Source: Arthrobotrys musiformis
Lineage: Eukaryota; Ascomycota; Orbiliomycetes; Orbiliales; Orbiliaceae
Direction of reading: 5' to 3'
NCBI GenBank assembly: GCA_036971715.1
Contig: JAVHJL010000013.1
Coordinates: 744,001-808,000 of the forward strand
DNA length: 64,000 nucleotides
In this document: positions 10,839 through 20,800 of the stretch, piece after piece
Layout of the letters: each line of letters begins with the position of its first letter
Numbering within the stretch: position 1 is the first letter of the stretch
Notes under the pieces: model-generated
Told to the model about the DNA's origin: nothing
Database searches by the model: none
What the model saw: only the letters and a program-made list of their open reading frames with translations
Program-made: the position numbers and the translations under genes

Positions 10839-12028
10839 TTACTGGGGTCGTCCCTCTGGCCCCGCCTTCTTGAACCAGCTAGGCACCTTATCACCTATGG
10901 GTGTTATGGCTTTAGACGGCGGGTATACTTTATGTATTACCGCGTTCTGTATCAAAGAGTACGTACCCGAAGTAATCCAATACAACAGCAGTACAGCGGG
11001 CGATCCAATCGTCAACGGGAAGGCAGCGAGACTTATCCCCATCAGGGCATTTCTCAGACCCTTTCTCCACCCCGTAGGTTCCTTTGACGCCCTTGCCGTC
11101 GCGGACTGGCCACCCTAATCAGCGAAAAGACCCCGATTGAAGGTAAGTGATAGATGACGGGGTAACTTACCATGACGTTGGTGAACAATGTTAAAGAGAA
11201 CACGATGGGAAGGATCATATACGGATCCGGCTGCAGTAAATCCACAAACCAGCCATCTATCCCGCCGGTCTGCATTTCCTCCCTCACTTTCGCCGTAATC
11301 TCGTCGATTCCCACCATACCCTCCGTAACAGGCGCAGGTATCTCCACCGCCCCGGGGGACTGCAACGCATTCACCTCCCTCGCCCGTTTGGCAATATCGA
11401 TGGGAGAATCCCACCCACCGACACCGGTAACCCTCCTAACGCTAACCGACGCCAAAACCCACACGGGGATCTGTATCAACCCCACGAAGCCCTTCCAGTA
11501 CTGACATCCGAACAACTTGTACAGTTCCACCCTCTTGGCTTTCGTCCGTTTCAACACCTCCTTTGTCCATTTCTCGGGCGTGTCGAAGACTTTTTTACCG
11601 ATTAGGGCTGGTGGTGTTGAGGGGGTGTTCGGGTGGAGTTCTCGGGCGACTTGGCGGCGGTAGACCGCTGACCAGGCGTGGAGGATTGGAGAGAGGGAGA
11701 GTTGTTTTAGGGTTCGTTTGTGGGAGTAGATTGTGAAGGGGAGGGTGATGCAGGTTCGCACTGTTATGGCTACTAAGGGGATCGTGAGGAGCCAGGGGAG
11801 GGAGGTGGTGGATTGGAGGGTGAGGATTAGGGATGTGGTGGTGGAGAGGAGGGGTTCAATGGTGGGGGCTGTGAAGGAGCGGCGGGGGGCCGCGGGGTTG
11901 TAATTGCCGCCATTGGGGACGGTTATGTGGGCTGTCGAAGTGAGGAAGAGGGGCGAGAGGGGCCGGAGACGGGGGTGTCGGAGATGGCGTGGGATTGTAT
12001 TGGCGGTGAGGGTGGTTGAGCGGAGCAT
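10839..12028 (-). CDS. COX18: Mitochondrial inner-membrane insertase, Cox18/Oxa2 type (2 exons)
   Basis: On the minus strand the exons are 12028-11171 and 11114-10839; the 56-nt intron (GTAAGT...TTAG) is phase 0 and the product is 377 aa. The N-terminus is rich in Arg/Ser/Thr with no acidic residues for about 50 positions, a mitochondrial presequence. Membrane segments lie at about 78-102, 176-198, 268-286 and 312-342, the last formed only after splicing. This spacing and the long polar loop between the first two hydrophobic segments fit the YidC/Oxa1/Cox18 family. The SLSPILHAW and GCQYWKGFVGLIQIPVW stretches are typical. I prefer Cox18 over Oxa1 because the chain is short after the last helix and has no long basic ribosome-binding tail. 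Cox18 exports the Cox2 C-terminal domain. The gene converges with ALG11, leaving 148 bp between the stops. Confidence 0.8.
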
Positions 12029-12434
12029 TGTTGGTCTTGAATTGCTTTTAAGCTAGCCAAGGGACATCGTCGACACCCAAAACAACAAATTGACTTTTAA
12101 TATATGTGTTATATTTTTTATTTTTTTATTTTTTTATTTTTTATTACCGGTTGAATTTAAGTTTATTAGTTTTATATAATTGAAATATCCCACTTAATCT
12201 TAGTATTTTTTTATGTAGTGTTCATTGATATGAGCGCTTGTTTTCAGCAACTCAGATCTAGTAGTATTGTTGATGGAGCTCTTTTTTGGCATAGCCGCCA
12301 CAGGGTGCAGCCACTCAAATGTGGCTTGCATACTCTGTTTTGTACTCTGTAAATGTATTATATCTGCAACTGTCGTACTTACCAAAACGGAACAACTTAC
12401 TGTTCTCGTAGACCACATGGCTGCAGGGGTGTAT

Positions 12435-12452
12435 GGTCTGGGTACGAGACAA
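12435..12452 (+). repeat. Dispersed 18-bp motif, copy 1
   Basis: The sequence is GGTCTGGGTACGAGACAA. It is preceded by TGCAGGGGTG. Confidence 0.85.
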
Positions 12453-12570
12453 ATGAAACAACTTACCTATAAGTTTCAAATTCCAACGTCAGGATTGAGT
12501 ATTGTTCCCGCCGCGTATTCAAGCCAACTGAGAAATTCCATGATCGCGATCGGGAGGCATGCACCCCTGT

Positions 12571-12588
12571 GGTCTGGGTACGAGACAA
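12571..12588 (+). repeat. Dispersed 18-bp motif, copy 2
   Basis: Identical to copy 1 over 18 bp and 136 bp downstream of it. It is preceded by TGCACCCCTG, whose last eight bases are the reverse complement of the matching bases before copy 1. Confidence 0.85.
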
Positions 12589-12744
12589 GCAATTACTGCA
12601 ATTAATGCGCTGTGCTGTACCGTAAATTCCTTTTGAATTTTTTAAAAAATTATGTTTAAATATCCAGACGTGTCCACGTTATATACTTAATTATATGTAC
12701 ACATTTGCTTCCTTCATATACATACTATATCATATATAATTGCA

Positions 12745-13992
12745 ATGCTTCAAGCTCTTTTCCTTGCCGGCGCTGCTGCCGCCTACTCCATACCGAGCTC
12801 CAACGGTGTTCAACCTCTCGCCCAAAAATGCGGCCCTTCCTCCTCCAAGATCGTCTGCATGCACAAATACGCCTCCGTTATGCCATACCACTTTTACCGT
12901 GAACCTTCAAACGGCAAAGACCCCGCCAGCGGCAACTTTGCTTCGACCAACGTGTCAGACCCATCATTTGCACAGGTAGCCGATGCGGATATAATAATCT
13001 ACGACGAAGCCGCTTTCAAAATCCTCGGTGATAAACCATCCGTGAAGAAAATGTTTGAGATTGCAAAGAAGGGTCACGAAGCTCCGGTGTACGTACCCGG
13101 TATGGAGAAGATTTTCTTTGGAGAGCCTGCGGCGCCGGCTCCGCTGCACCAATTCGTTATTGACCTGAACAAGGAGCCGCCGACGTTGGGGGAGTATACC
13201 TACGACCCACCAATCTATGCGCCTAATGGAGCAACAATCAACAAGGGAAAGCTCTACTGGGCCCAAAGTGGGGGTAGCAAGAGCCTTCAAGGTGGTCGCC
13301 TCGAAGCTCGACCGGGCATCGTCACCGCAGATCCAAAGACCGGAAAGTCCGAAACGATCCTCAACAACTTTTATGGTTATTATTTTAACCAGATCAACGA
13401 CTTGATTGTGGACTCCAAAGGCGACATCTGGTTCACGGACCCACAGTATGCGTGGTTCAGTAACCTCAGCGACACGCCACCAAGGCTGCAGCCATCGACA
13501 TATCGCTTCAGACCGTCCACAGGGGCTGTATCCATCGTCGATGACACCTGCAGCCAGCCGAACGGAATAGCCATATCGGCAGACGAAAAGACCATGTACA
13601 TTGCCGACAGTGGCAGCGTCAATGGCGATGTGTCAGACTCGGTACAGGCAAAGAGTGGGACAGCGTTCAATGGTACCACGGTTGGGAGGGCGATATACGC
13701 GTATGACATCCTCAAAGGAAAGTTCCTTGCCAACAAGCGACCGATTTATATTGCACAAGACTGGATTCCGGACGGTATAAAGGTGGCCACGAACGGCTAT
13801 TTGGTCACCGGTGCCGGTTTGGGTATAGACGTCATCGACCCGGAGGAAGGCACGGTGGTGATGCGCATTCAAACGGATTATCCGGTGCAGAACCTCGTCT
13901 TTGCGGGTAAGGATAGGAAACAGCTATGGGCGGTCGGTGTAGGTGGTGTCACGAGAGTCAATTGGGAGTTGGAAGGGGTCAAATTGGATTAG
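12745..13992 (+). CDS. Secreted SMP-30/gluconolactonase-like beta-propeller protein
   Basis: A single-exon 415-aa protein with a short signal peptide (MLQALFLAGAAAAYS). The propeller begins near residue 150 with YAPNGATINKGKLYW. Family blocks follow in order: NQINDLIVDSKGDIWFTDP, CSQPNGIAISADEKTMYIAD and WIPDGIKVATNGYLVTG. The Asn and Asp residues in these blocks are the usual metal-binding positions of SMP-30/gluconolactonase/lactonase-like enzymes. The first 130 residues are extra to the propeller, with two Cys pairs likely forming disulfides. The substrate cannot be read from sequence; secreted lactonases of fungi act on sugar or other lactones. The neighbourhood carries two motif copies upstream and two downstream. 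Confidence 0.85.
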   Translation: MLQALFLAGAAAAYSIPSSNGVQPLAQKCGPSSSKIVCMHKYASVMPYHFYREPSNGKDPASGNFASTNVSDPSFAQVADADIIIYDEAAFKILGDKPSVKKMFEIAKKGHEAPVYVPGMEKIFFGEPAAPAPLHQFVIDLNKEPPTLGEYTYDPPIYAPNGATINKGKLYWAQSGGSKSLQGGRLEARPGIVTADPKTGKSETILNNFYGYYFNQINDLIVDSKGDIWFTDPQYAWFSNLSDTPPRLQPSTYRFRPSTGAVSIVDDTCSQPNGIAISADEKTMYIADSGSVNGDVSDSVQAKSGTAFNGTTVGRAIYAYDILKGKFLANKRPIYIAQDWIPDGIKVATNGYLVTGAGLGIDVIDPEEGTVVMRIQTDYPVQNLVFAGKDRKQLWAVGVGGVTRVNWELEGVKLD

Positions 13993-14020
13993 ATTCGAGT
14001 CTTTGTTTTCCTGTCGTCTA

Positions 14021-14044
14021 CTCCCAGGTCTGGGTACGAGACAA
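14021..14044 (+). repeat. Dispersed motif, copy 3 (24-bp match to copy 5)
   Basis: Contains the full 18-bp motif at 14027-14044 preceded by CTCCCA. The whole 24 bp is identical to the reverse complement of 30392-30415. It lies 29 bp after the SMP-30-like stop codon. Confidence 0.85.
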
Positions 14045-14115
14045 GTCGTCTATAAAATTTAATGTACATAAGTGGAGTTGACATGTTAGAGCTTTCTGTT
14101 CATACAACCCCAGGC

Positions 14116-14133
14116 GGGCTGGGTACGAGACAA
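14116..14133 (+). repeat. Dispersed motif, copy 4 (1 mismatch)
   Basis: Differs from the consensus by one base (GGG for GGT at the start of the motif). Confidence 0.8.
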
Positions 14134-14653
14134 TTTGTATATATGCAAACCTAATTTTCTATATAGATTTCCACCTTAAATATATTTTCACATCGCGCGC
14201 GACTTAAAAATATTGATCACGCAAAACCAAATTGGTCTATTTCCCGATCTGTGGTGTAAGCTCTTCCTTATGGACCCTCTCCATCAGTCATGAGATTTAA
14301 CAAGTCACAGACTTGTTGCTTTGTGAACCCTTCAGTCTGAAACAGCATGTTGTGGAAGTATAGTCTCCTTCAGGCGTTCCACTTTCTGCTTCAGGGACTT
14401 GCCAAATTGGTTTCCAAATGTGGCAAGACCATATTTCCTAAATCTGGGATTTGCTACTCAATCGTTTGCTGACAAGTTGAGTCGAAAGCCAACAACCAAT
14501 TAAACAACTGACAAGCTTGTGATGTTGATTGTTACGTTTCGCTCGCTGGAAAGGGAATTTGCTTGGGGTGTCGTCGACGGGAGGGATTTTGTTGGATATT
14601 TGTGCGGTCAACGCACTTTTCTTTGGTGTTTTTGTCGCGGCATCTTTGTTGCG

Positions 14654-14884
14654 TTACGCGGTTTTGCTCTTGTCCGGGTCCAATCCGATCATTTTGTTCA
14701 CCCAGTTGAAGAACTTCCCGGCCCATTCTGTTACCGTCTTTAGATCTTCTGCCGGGGGCTCGTCATCCTGAACGGTCTGGTTTTGTACGAGTTCTTTGGC
14801 ATAGCTGGAGGGAGGGAGTGGGTCGAATTCGGGGATCCATCCCGCCTCGACGGTTTGAACAAACATCGTATCTTCGACGGCCAT
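14654..14884 (-). CDS. Small hypothetical protein, 76 aa
   Basis: A single-exon ORF with a good fungal start context (CACAATGGC). The product is acidic with an ordered feel: MAVEDTMFVQTVEAGWIPEF, a Pro-rich turn, then an amphipathic helix with TVTEWAGKFFNWVNKMIGL and a short charged tail. There is no signal peptide or transmembrane helix. I do not recognise a family. The aromatic residues on one face of the predicted helix could bind a partner or membrane, which is inference. It could be the last exon of something larger, but no matching exon is evident upstream. Confidence 0.5.
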   Translation of the reverse strand: MAVEDTMFVQTVEAGWIPEFDPLPPSSYAKELVQNQTVQDDEPPAEDLKTVTEWAGKFFNWVNKMIGLDPDKSKTA

Positions 14885-17800
14885 TGTGATTGATGGTGGT
14901 ATATTGTGGTTTGAGTTATGCGTATTCTGTTCATTTCCCTATTAATATAGTATCCGCTCGTGTGTATTGTGGGAAGAGGGTTCGTCCACCGTACAAAACA
15001 CTGGGGATCGTCGACCTCAAATTGGCGCAAAAGCATTGGACTGTCGTACTTTCTGGATCTATCATCATCAAAGCGGTATCAATGTATCGTGGGTACTATT
15101 GGTCTCGTTCCCAGCCTCACCCAGGGTGGTCCGGTATTGTTGACTATCTCAATTGATGGCCCTCAAGCGGTCTCACTGTCTGAAAGAACCTCCGTCGATC
15201 TGCATGCATAGATCTCGATTATACAATCCTCTAACATGTGCTGAACCTCCACGCGATCATTTCCACCATATCGCAGGTTCGTGCGTATCAAGATCATTGA
15301 CTATATAAAACCCAGAGCTCATAGAATATGTTGGATTTGCATTTGAAGAACGGTGTCATGTGACGTCTTCAACTCTTCCATCATCCGACGAACGACAGCT
15401 AGGCTGCAGCGCTGACTAATATGGCTAATGTAAATGATAACCCGAGGATATGAAGGAGACAAATGGGTAATCAATATGCCAGAGTATTTCAGATATATCC
15501 AGCGCTGCAGCGTCGACCGGTACTCTATACAACAAGAGTGATGGAAGGAGGTAAGGGTGGCGCGAGATCGAGAGCCAAAACCCTCGGGTGGTCCGTAAAT
15601 CCTTGGCGACTTGCATCGGTCGATATAGAGGTCATTTGACATTTTCATATGCATCCGCGAAATAAGAAAATTTAAGAGGTACAATCTTCGGCATTCTCCC
15701 GTTTTTAGATATTTTGCTATCGATTGATCAATCATGTTTCAGATCTTACTTTGAAGACGTCGTAACGTTTTCGTTCAATCCAACATTCGGCTCAACTCGC
15801 GCCGACTTGAAAGATATTCCAACAATGGAAATGTGAGACAGCGGTTAGCCAGGTGAGGTCACCAGGTTTATCTCGTTGCTAAATGCTTCAAATCTACTGG
15901 ACAATCGAGGAGTTCAGTTGTATGCCCTCTTTTTGGGCGGTAAAGTGGATGTTGGATCGGGAGATCATGTTTGATTGTATTTAATTTTTTTTAGATATCA
16001 GAAAGCACGAAATCCAAAAGATGTTACTAAAATTGCGAAATATATTCTAAAGTCGCAAAGGCAATCCCCGGCGCGGCGCTCAGTAGTCCAGGGCAAAAAA
16101 AAAAAAGTTATACTAACGTCTTTTCCCACCTATCAGTGCTATCACAAGCAGTTCCTGCGGAATCCAACCTTCTAAAACTTGAATATTCTGAAACAGATCT
16201 TGTGTCCGCAGCTGCGTGTGTCCCGCTGACAGGTTTCCATGTCTCTCTCGATGCAACTAGAATATGCGGTTTGCCGTGTCTCATATTTCAAAATTGGTGA
16301 TAGCTTTTGCGAACTTTCCGGTGAACGCTACCTGACTTTTTTACCTAACGGATATGGTAGACGCGTTTTCCACGGCGATATTCGGCGCATCGAATCGATT
16401 GTACATTTGTTAAAGCTAAGGTCGGTTTTCGTGTCAACTGAGTAGGTATCAATCGGCTGAAATATTGAGACATCTTCCTGCCGGCCGGCCGTAGAGCACA
16501 TGCCTATCTAAAGCAAGGTACTACCTTCAAACCGCGGACTAGGAAGAATCCGGAATTCGATTCTGACATAATTTCACCATGCAGCTCTGGAAACCCGAAA
16601 AAAAAAAATACTCTCGAACGTGAATTTGAAGAGTAGCAGAAGCCCCCCTTGCTCACTCCCGGAACAATTTTCAGGACCTCGAGAAGCAAGAAGGTCATCT
16701 GCGGCATAAGCCCATGCGGATATGCATGCATTCGAACGACGCGTCGACATAATGTACGCATCTATAATGCTCGAGTATATACATAGAAGTGAATGCGATG
16801 ATCATTACATGAACACATCTATAAATCGCAGATCTTAAGGGCCATAGCCATACCTTTCGATATCACAGGGTCTGTTCATGGCCTTCTATCCTGGCTTGTG
16901 TTACAGGCGGGAAAAAATCTATATGTTCTTTGTTCGGATATCGGATGCGTTCAGAAGAATTTCGAAGATCGAAGTAAGGGCTTCTTTTTTGTTGGAGTAC
17001 GGATTTCCATGTTAACAATATTAATTGTGAGGGAACGGTAGTGGGGAAAAGCAGGTTTTCCCCCTGTACTTCTTGCCCCCCTCCATGCTTATCTGAGATG
17101 GAAGTCGGAATTTATCCGGATTTTGATTTATTTTTTGGAGGATGTGGGTGTCCCGGGAGTATAGTTATTATTCAGATTCACAGGGTTAAGGATTGGTACT
17201 TGTCGAAATGTCAGTCGAGTACCTCCAGTACATACGACAGAGTACCCCGGAGCTCCCCCTGTCTCCAATCCAGAAGCATCGACAAACACTGTCTCAGTTG
17301 TCCCATTTGGATTTTCAAGGAACTCCCCGGGGACGCGAAAGAGGTAAAATATTATAGTTCCTTGAAATTTGCAAGGAGGGTGATAATTACTAGTATCGCG
17401 GCGGTCGGAAAGTAGAACCGATTTAGTTACAGCCCGTTATCAACCTCTAATTTTGATATCTACGTTGAATTTCATATATATATAGAATGAGAGATTTTTA
17501 CGTGCAGATTAATACAGCGACGATGTTACATTATGGCTATCATCTAAATATATCAAGTCGCATTCGCGCGAAAGGGATGGTCGACGTCAAAAAAGGGAAG
17601 AAAACCGGATAACGATAAGGCATACGTACGCCACAAAGGCGCAATACAGGATCGTTTATCAGAGCCTTTCGCAACGGTTTAAACTCGCCTTCGCACGACG
17701 GGATTGTCCATAGCAAGTGGAGACCCGAGTTGTGCGTACGCGCGCACAAAAAGTGGGATTGTGACCCGGTGGTAGGTTTTACTAAACACCTTGAGTCCCA

Positions 17801-20800
17801 AGACGTTGGAGCTCCAGTCTTGTACCGATCCCACAAGTTGCGATCAAGAGACAAGATCGCGAGAGGGGAGGTAAACGAGGTTATGGTGATAGGAACTAAA
17901 GTTATGAGTCAAACCTAGAACTCGAGGCTTCGCAAATAGATCTATGAGGGACGATGTCCTCGCAGTTCCCTAGCTATAGCAGCTTTAGAAAAAAGCAATA
18001 ATAAAGGAAGGTAATACCAAGCGAAGCAAGGCCAGTCGACAAGATATAAACGTCAAGCCTCGAATTCACGAAAACCGGTCTTTGAAAGCTAATCAAATGA
18101 TCATGGGGTCCGACTTTTCGTATGTTATTTATGCACACGCCCTAAAGGAGAGGTCCCGGGGACAGCGACATAGCGGGTCTTTACTGCATTTGTCTAGATC
18201 GAGTCGATGTTGACCAGAACATTATGGGCTGCGATTGGCTAAGGAATGAGGAAGGTATTCGGTTACTATAAGTTCAGTTAGGGCGCGAAGTTTGTTGGAT
18301 TCGATAGGTGGGGTTCAGATGTCGACAGTATGTCGCGGAGAGGAAAATATGTTTGTGGTGGCATGTGTCAAATGGAAGCCGGGAAAAAAAGGGCCTGAGC
18401 TGAGATGTTAAGATCTTTAGTGTATTTGCCATTTCTAGTTGGCTATGAGCCCAGGAGGCGCCTTGTTGGTGGCTTTCTTTCTGAGAAATACGGCTGTCTG
18501 GAATGGATGGGCAGTCGCTAGGTCTAGAATGCGTAGATGATATGGGATGGTTCGAACATCAGACCACTCGCGAAGTTGGACCTTTTCTGACCCTGTTTTC
18601 AATGATGAAAGACCGAGGAGATATGGTGGGAACCGCTTTGATAGAGACTAGTAGGATACTAAGTAGGTAAGAGAAAATAAGCACTTTGCTCTCGAGCTCT
18701 CGGAGCCGCTCGATCCAACGGAAACACTCTTGTGTTATACGTTATGTGTGCTGGGTGGAGTAATTAATTATAGAACATGCGACTTTAGCTCAAAGCACGC
18801 CAAATTGTTATGGGGTTCCATAGGACAAACTAAAGCATATTCCCTCCGGTTGCGCCGTTATCTCGAGCTTCTCTCGCATCTAATGTCGCTCGATCCCAAC
18901 TTATCTTGAGTAGAACGCTTTAGCTCCTCCTCCCTTAAACCAATAGACACTAATGGCAAAAGCCAAGGCCCGCAACGGCCTCCATGCAGCTGGGAAAATC
19001 GAGACTAGGTGGAAACTAGGTCGCTTACGTCTTCTTTGCAACCACATTGCGACAGGAGCAACATTCCAACATAGCCCACTGCCTCGTTTCTTGCCGTCGC
19101 GCACGTGAAAAATGGAACACAAGGTTCGAAAGATATTGAGTAACACTGGGCGCACGCACTTATGCGCCTCGTCTCACCCACCAAGACTCCTTATTCCAGG
19201 CTTCTTTCCACTCATACTAGAAATTTTTCAATATTTTTTTTTGTTCAATGAGTAAGTATTTGGTTTTCCTGTGAGGAGGTGTTGTCGTTTGTGGTAGGTT
19301 TGTGAGAAAGACCAGGGAGGCGGCTAGCTATCGATATTGGAGGCGCAATTAATCCTCTGCTTCTCCACTTTTTTGTTTTTTTGTTTTTTCCATAACGTTT
19401 GTCCGCTGTATTTGTAAGTTCTCCCATGAAGCAGCACCTTCGGCCGGGATTGACCTGGAGTTTGCTACATGAACAAAAAAATCTAGAAAATCCACTCTGG
19501 ATAAAACTAGTGCGGAAGACGACGGATAACGGAGCTGGGAATAGATATTGGTCTAAAATGTAAAATCAAAAAAGCATAAATCTCATATCGTCCAAGGGTC
19601 AGAACATATTTGCATGCCATGCTAGTAGGGTGATAGTATTAAAATAAAACCCAGCCGGAAGGATGTATCGGTACTTGACAGCTCCTAGTTCCCCACTAGC
19701 CACAGCTTCCAAATGTACTCAGTAGGTATACTTCGAATTCATGGAGTTAAGAGCTAGAGCACAGGCACCACGGGTTCACTCGCTAGCTGCATCCTGGGTG
19801 TGCCCGAATGACCTGAGCAGCAGGGATATAACCCAATGCATCTGTGGAGACTATCGATGGGGGAACTTGAAAACCAAGAGTAGACGGTCCAATAGGTATA
19901 TCAGATGAACTGCACAGGCGGGATGGTACACTGCAGCCATGTACTTTCCGTGCGAATATGTCCTGGGACTGGTTGGAAACATTTAGCATGGGGACTGCGG
20001 GCCCCGCTAGCTTCGACTCGAGGAAAAACGACTCGATAGGACTCTTTCGTTTTGTGTTGGATTTTTTTGTGATAGAAAGATTGATGTATGCAAAACATCG
20101 TCACTTGCAGGTAACATATGCAAGCCAAGGCACACTAGGAGCCGCGTGTGGAGAGTGTAGAAAAGCCAGCGGGGTCGGTTATCTTCCGGCGATTGGTTCG
20201 TTGAGAAAAGTTACTCATGATTATTCAACCTTTTCTCTCAGCCCTGACTTCAGGTTCCAGAACCGCAAGCTGAATGAAAGCGAGAAAAAAAAAGAGAGCT
20301 AGTCTAGAGGAGGTTCCCGCATTTTTTACGTTTAGTGATTTAAAAGCGAAAGAACGGTGTTATGCGGGTGGTGTCTACCGCTGTCAGCTCGTACGTAAAG
20401 GTTTGAATGCGAAAAGAAAAACTAGAACTTGCGAACGCCACCTCGCAGTCGCAGTCCCGATTTGGATATTTGCGACCTCCAACGCCCCGGTATACGAGGA
20501 AAAACCAGCATCTGGGAGGCCAGAGTGTCGACAGGATTGGGCCAAGGACCTCGACGGTGGCCAGCCTCGTCGCCCTTGGGAGGAAATAATCCTGTTTGAC
20601 TGTTTCTATTCTTGATAATATTGGTATCCAAAAGCCCGCATGCCCTGTATCCCTGTAGGTGGCTTACTGGGGCCCTTGTTAAAAAATCCTCCGTTGATTC
20701 GCTACGATATCTCCAAGAGTTCGGACGAAATGTTAGCGATAATTCCGTGGGGGTCAATGCGGGGAAGAGGTCGACACGATGTGAAGGGCAAATAGGTCAG

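Larger units (their letters stand above)
12029..12744. other. AT-rich intergenic region with two copies of an 18-bp motif
   Basis: No gene is visible. 12090-12200 is nearly pure A/T. Two of the dispersed motifs (listed separately) lie 174 and 310 bp upstream of the SMP-30-like start. The near-identical words ACAACTTAC occur at about 12394 and 12460. Confidence 0.5.
13993..14653. other. Intergenic region with motif copies 3 and 4
   Basis: No gene seen. Contains two more copies of the dispersed motif within 140 bp after the SMP-30-like stop codon, then unremarkable sequence. Confidence 0.5.

Noticed and set aside
15319..15735. 138-codon minus-strand frame
   Set aside because: Rich in rare residues, without motif or neighbouring exons; probably chance.
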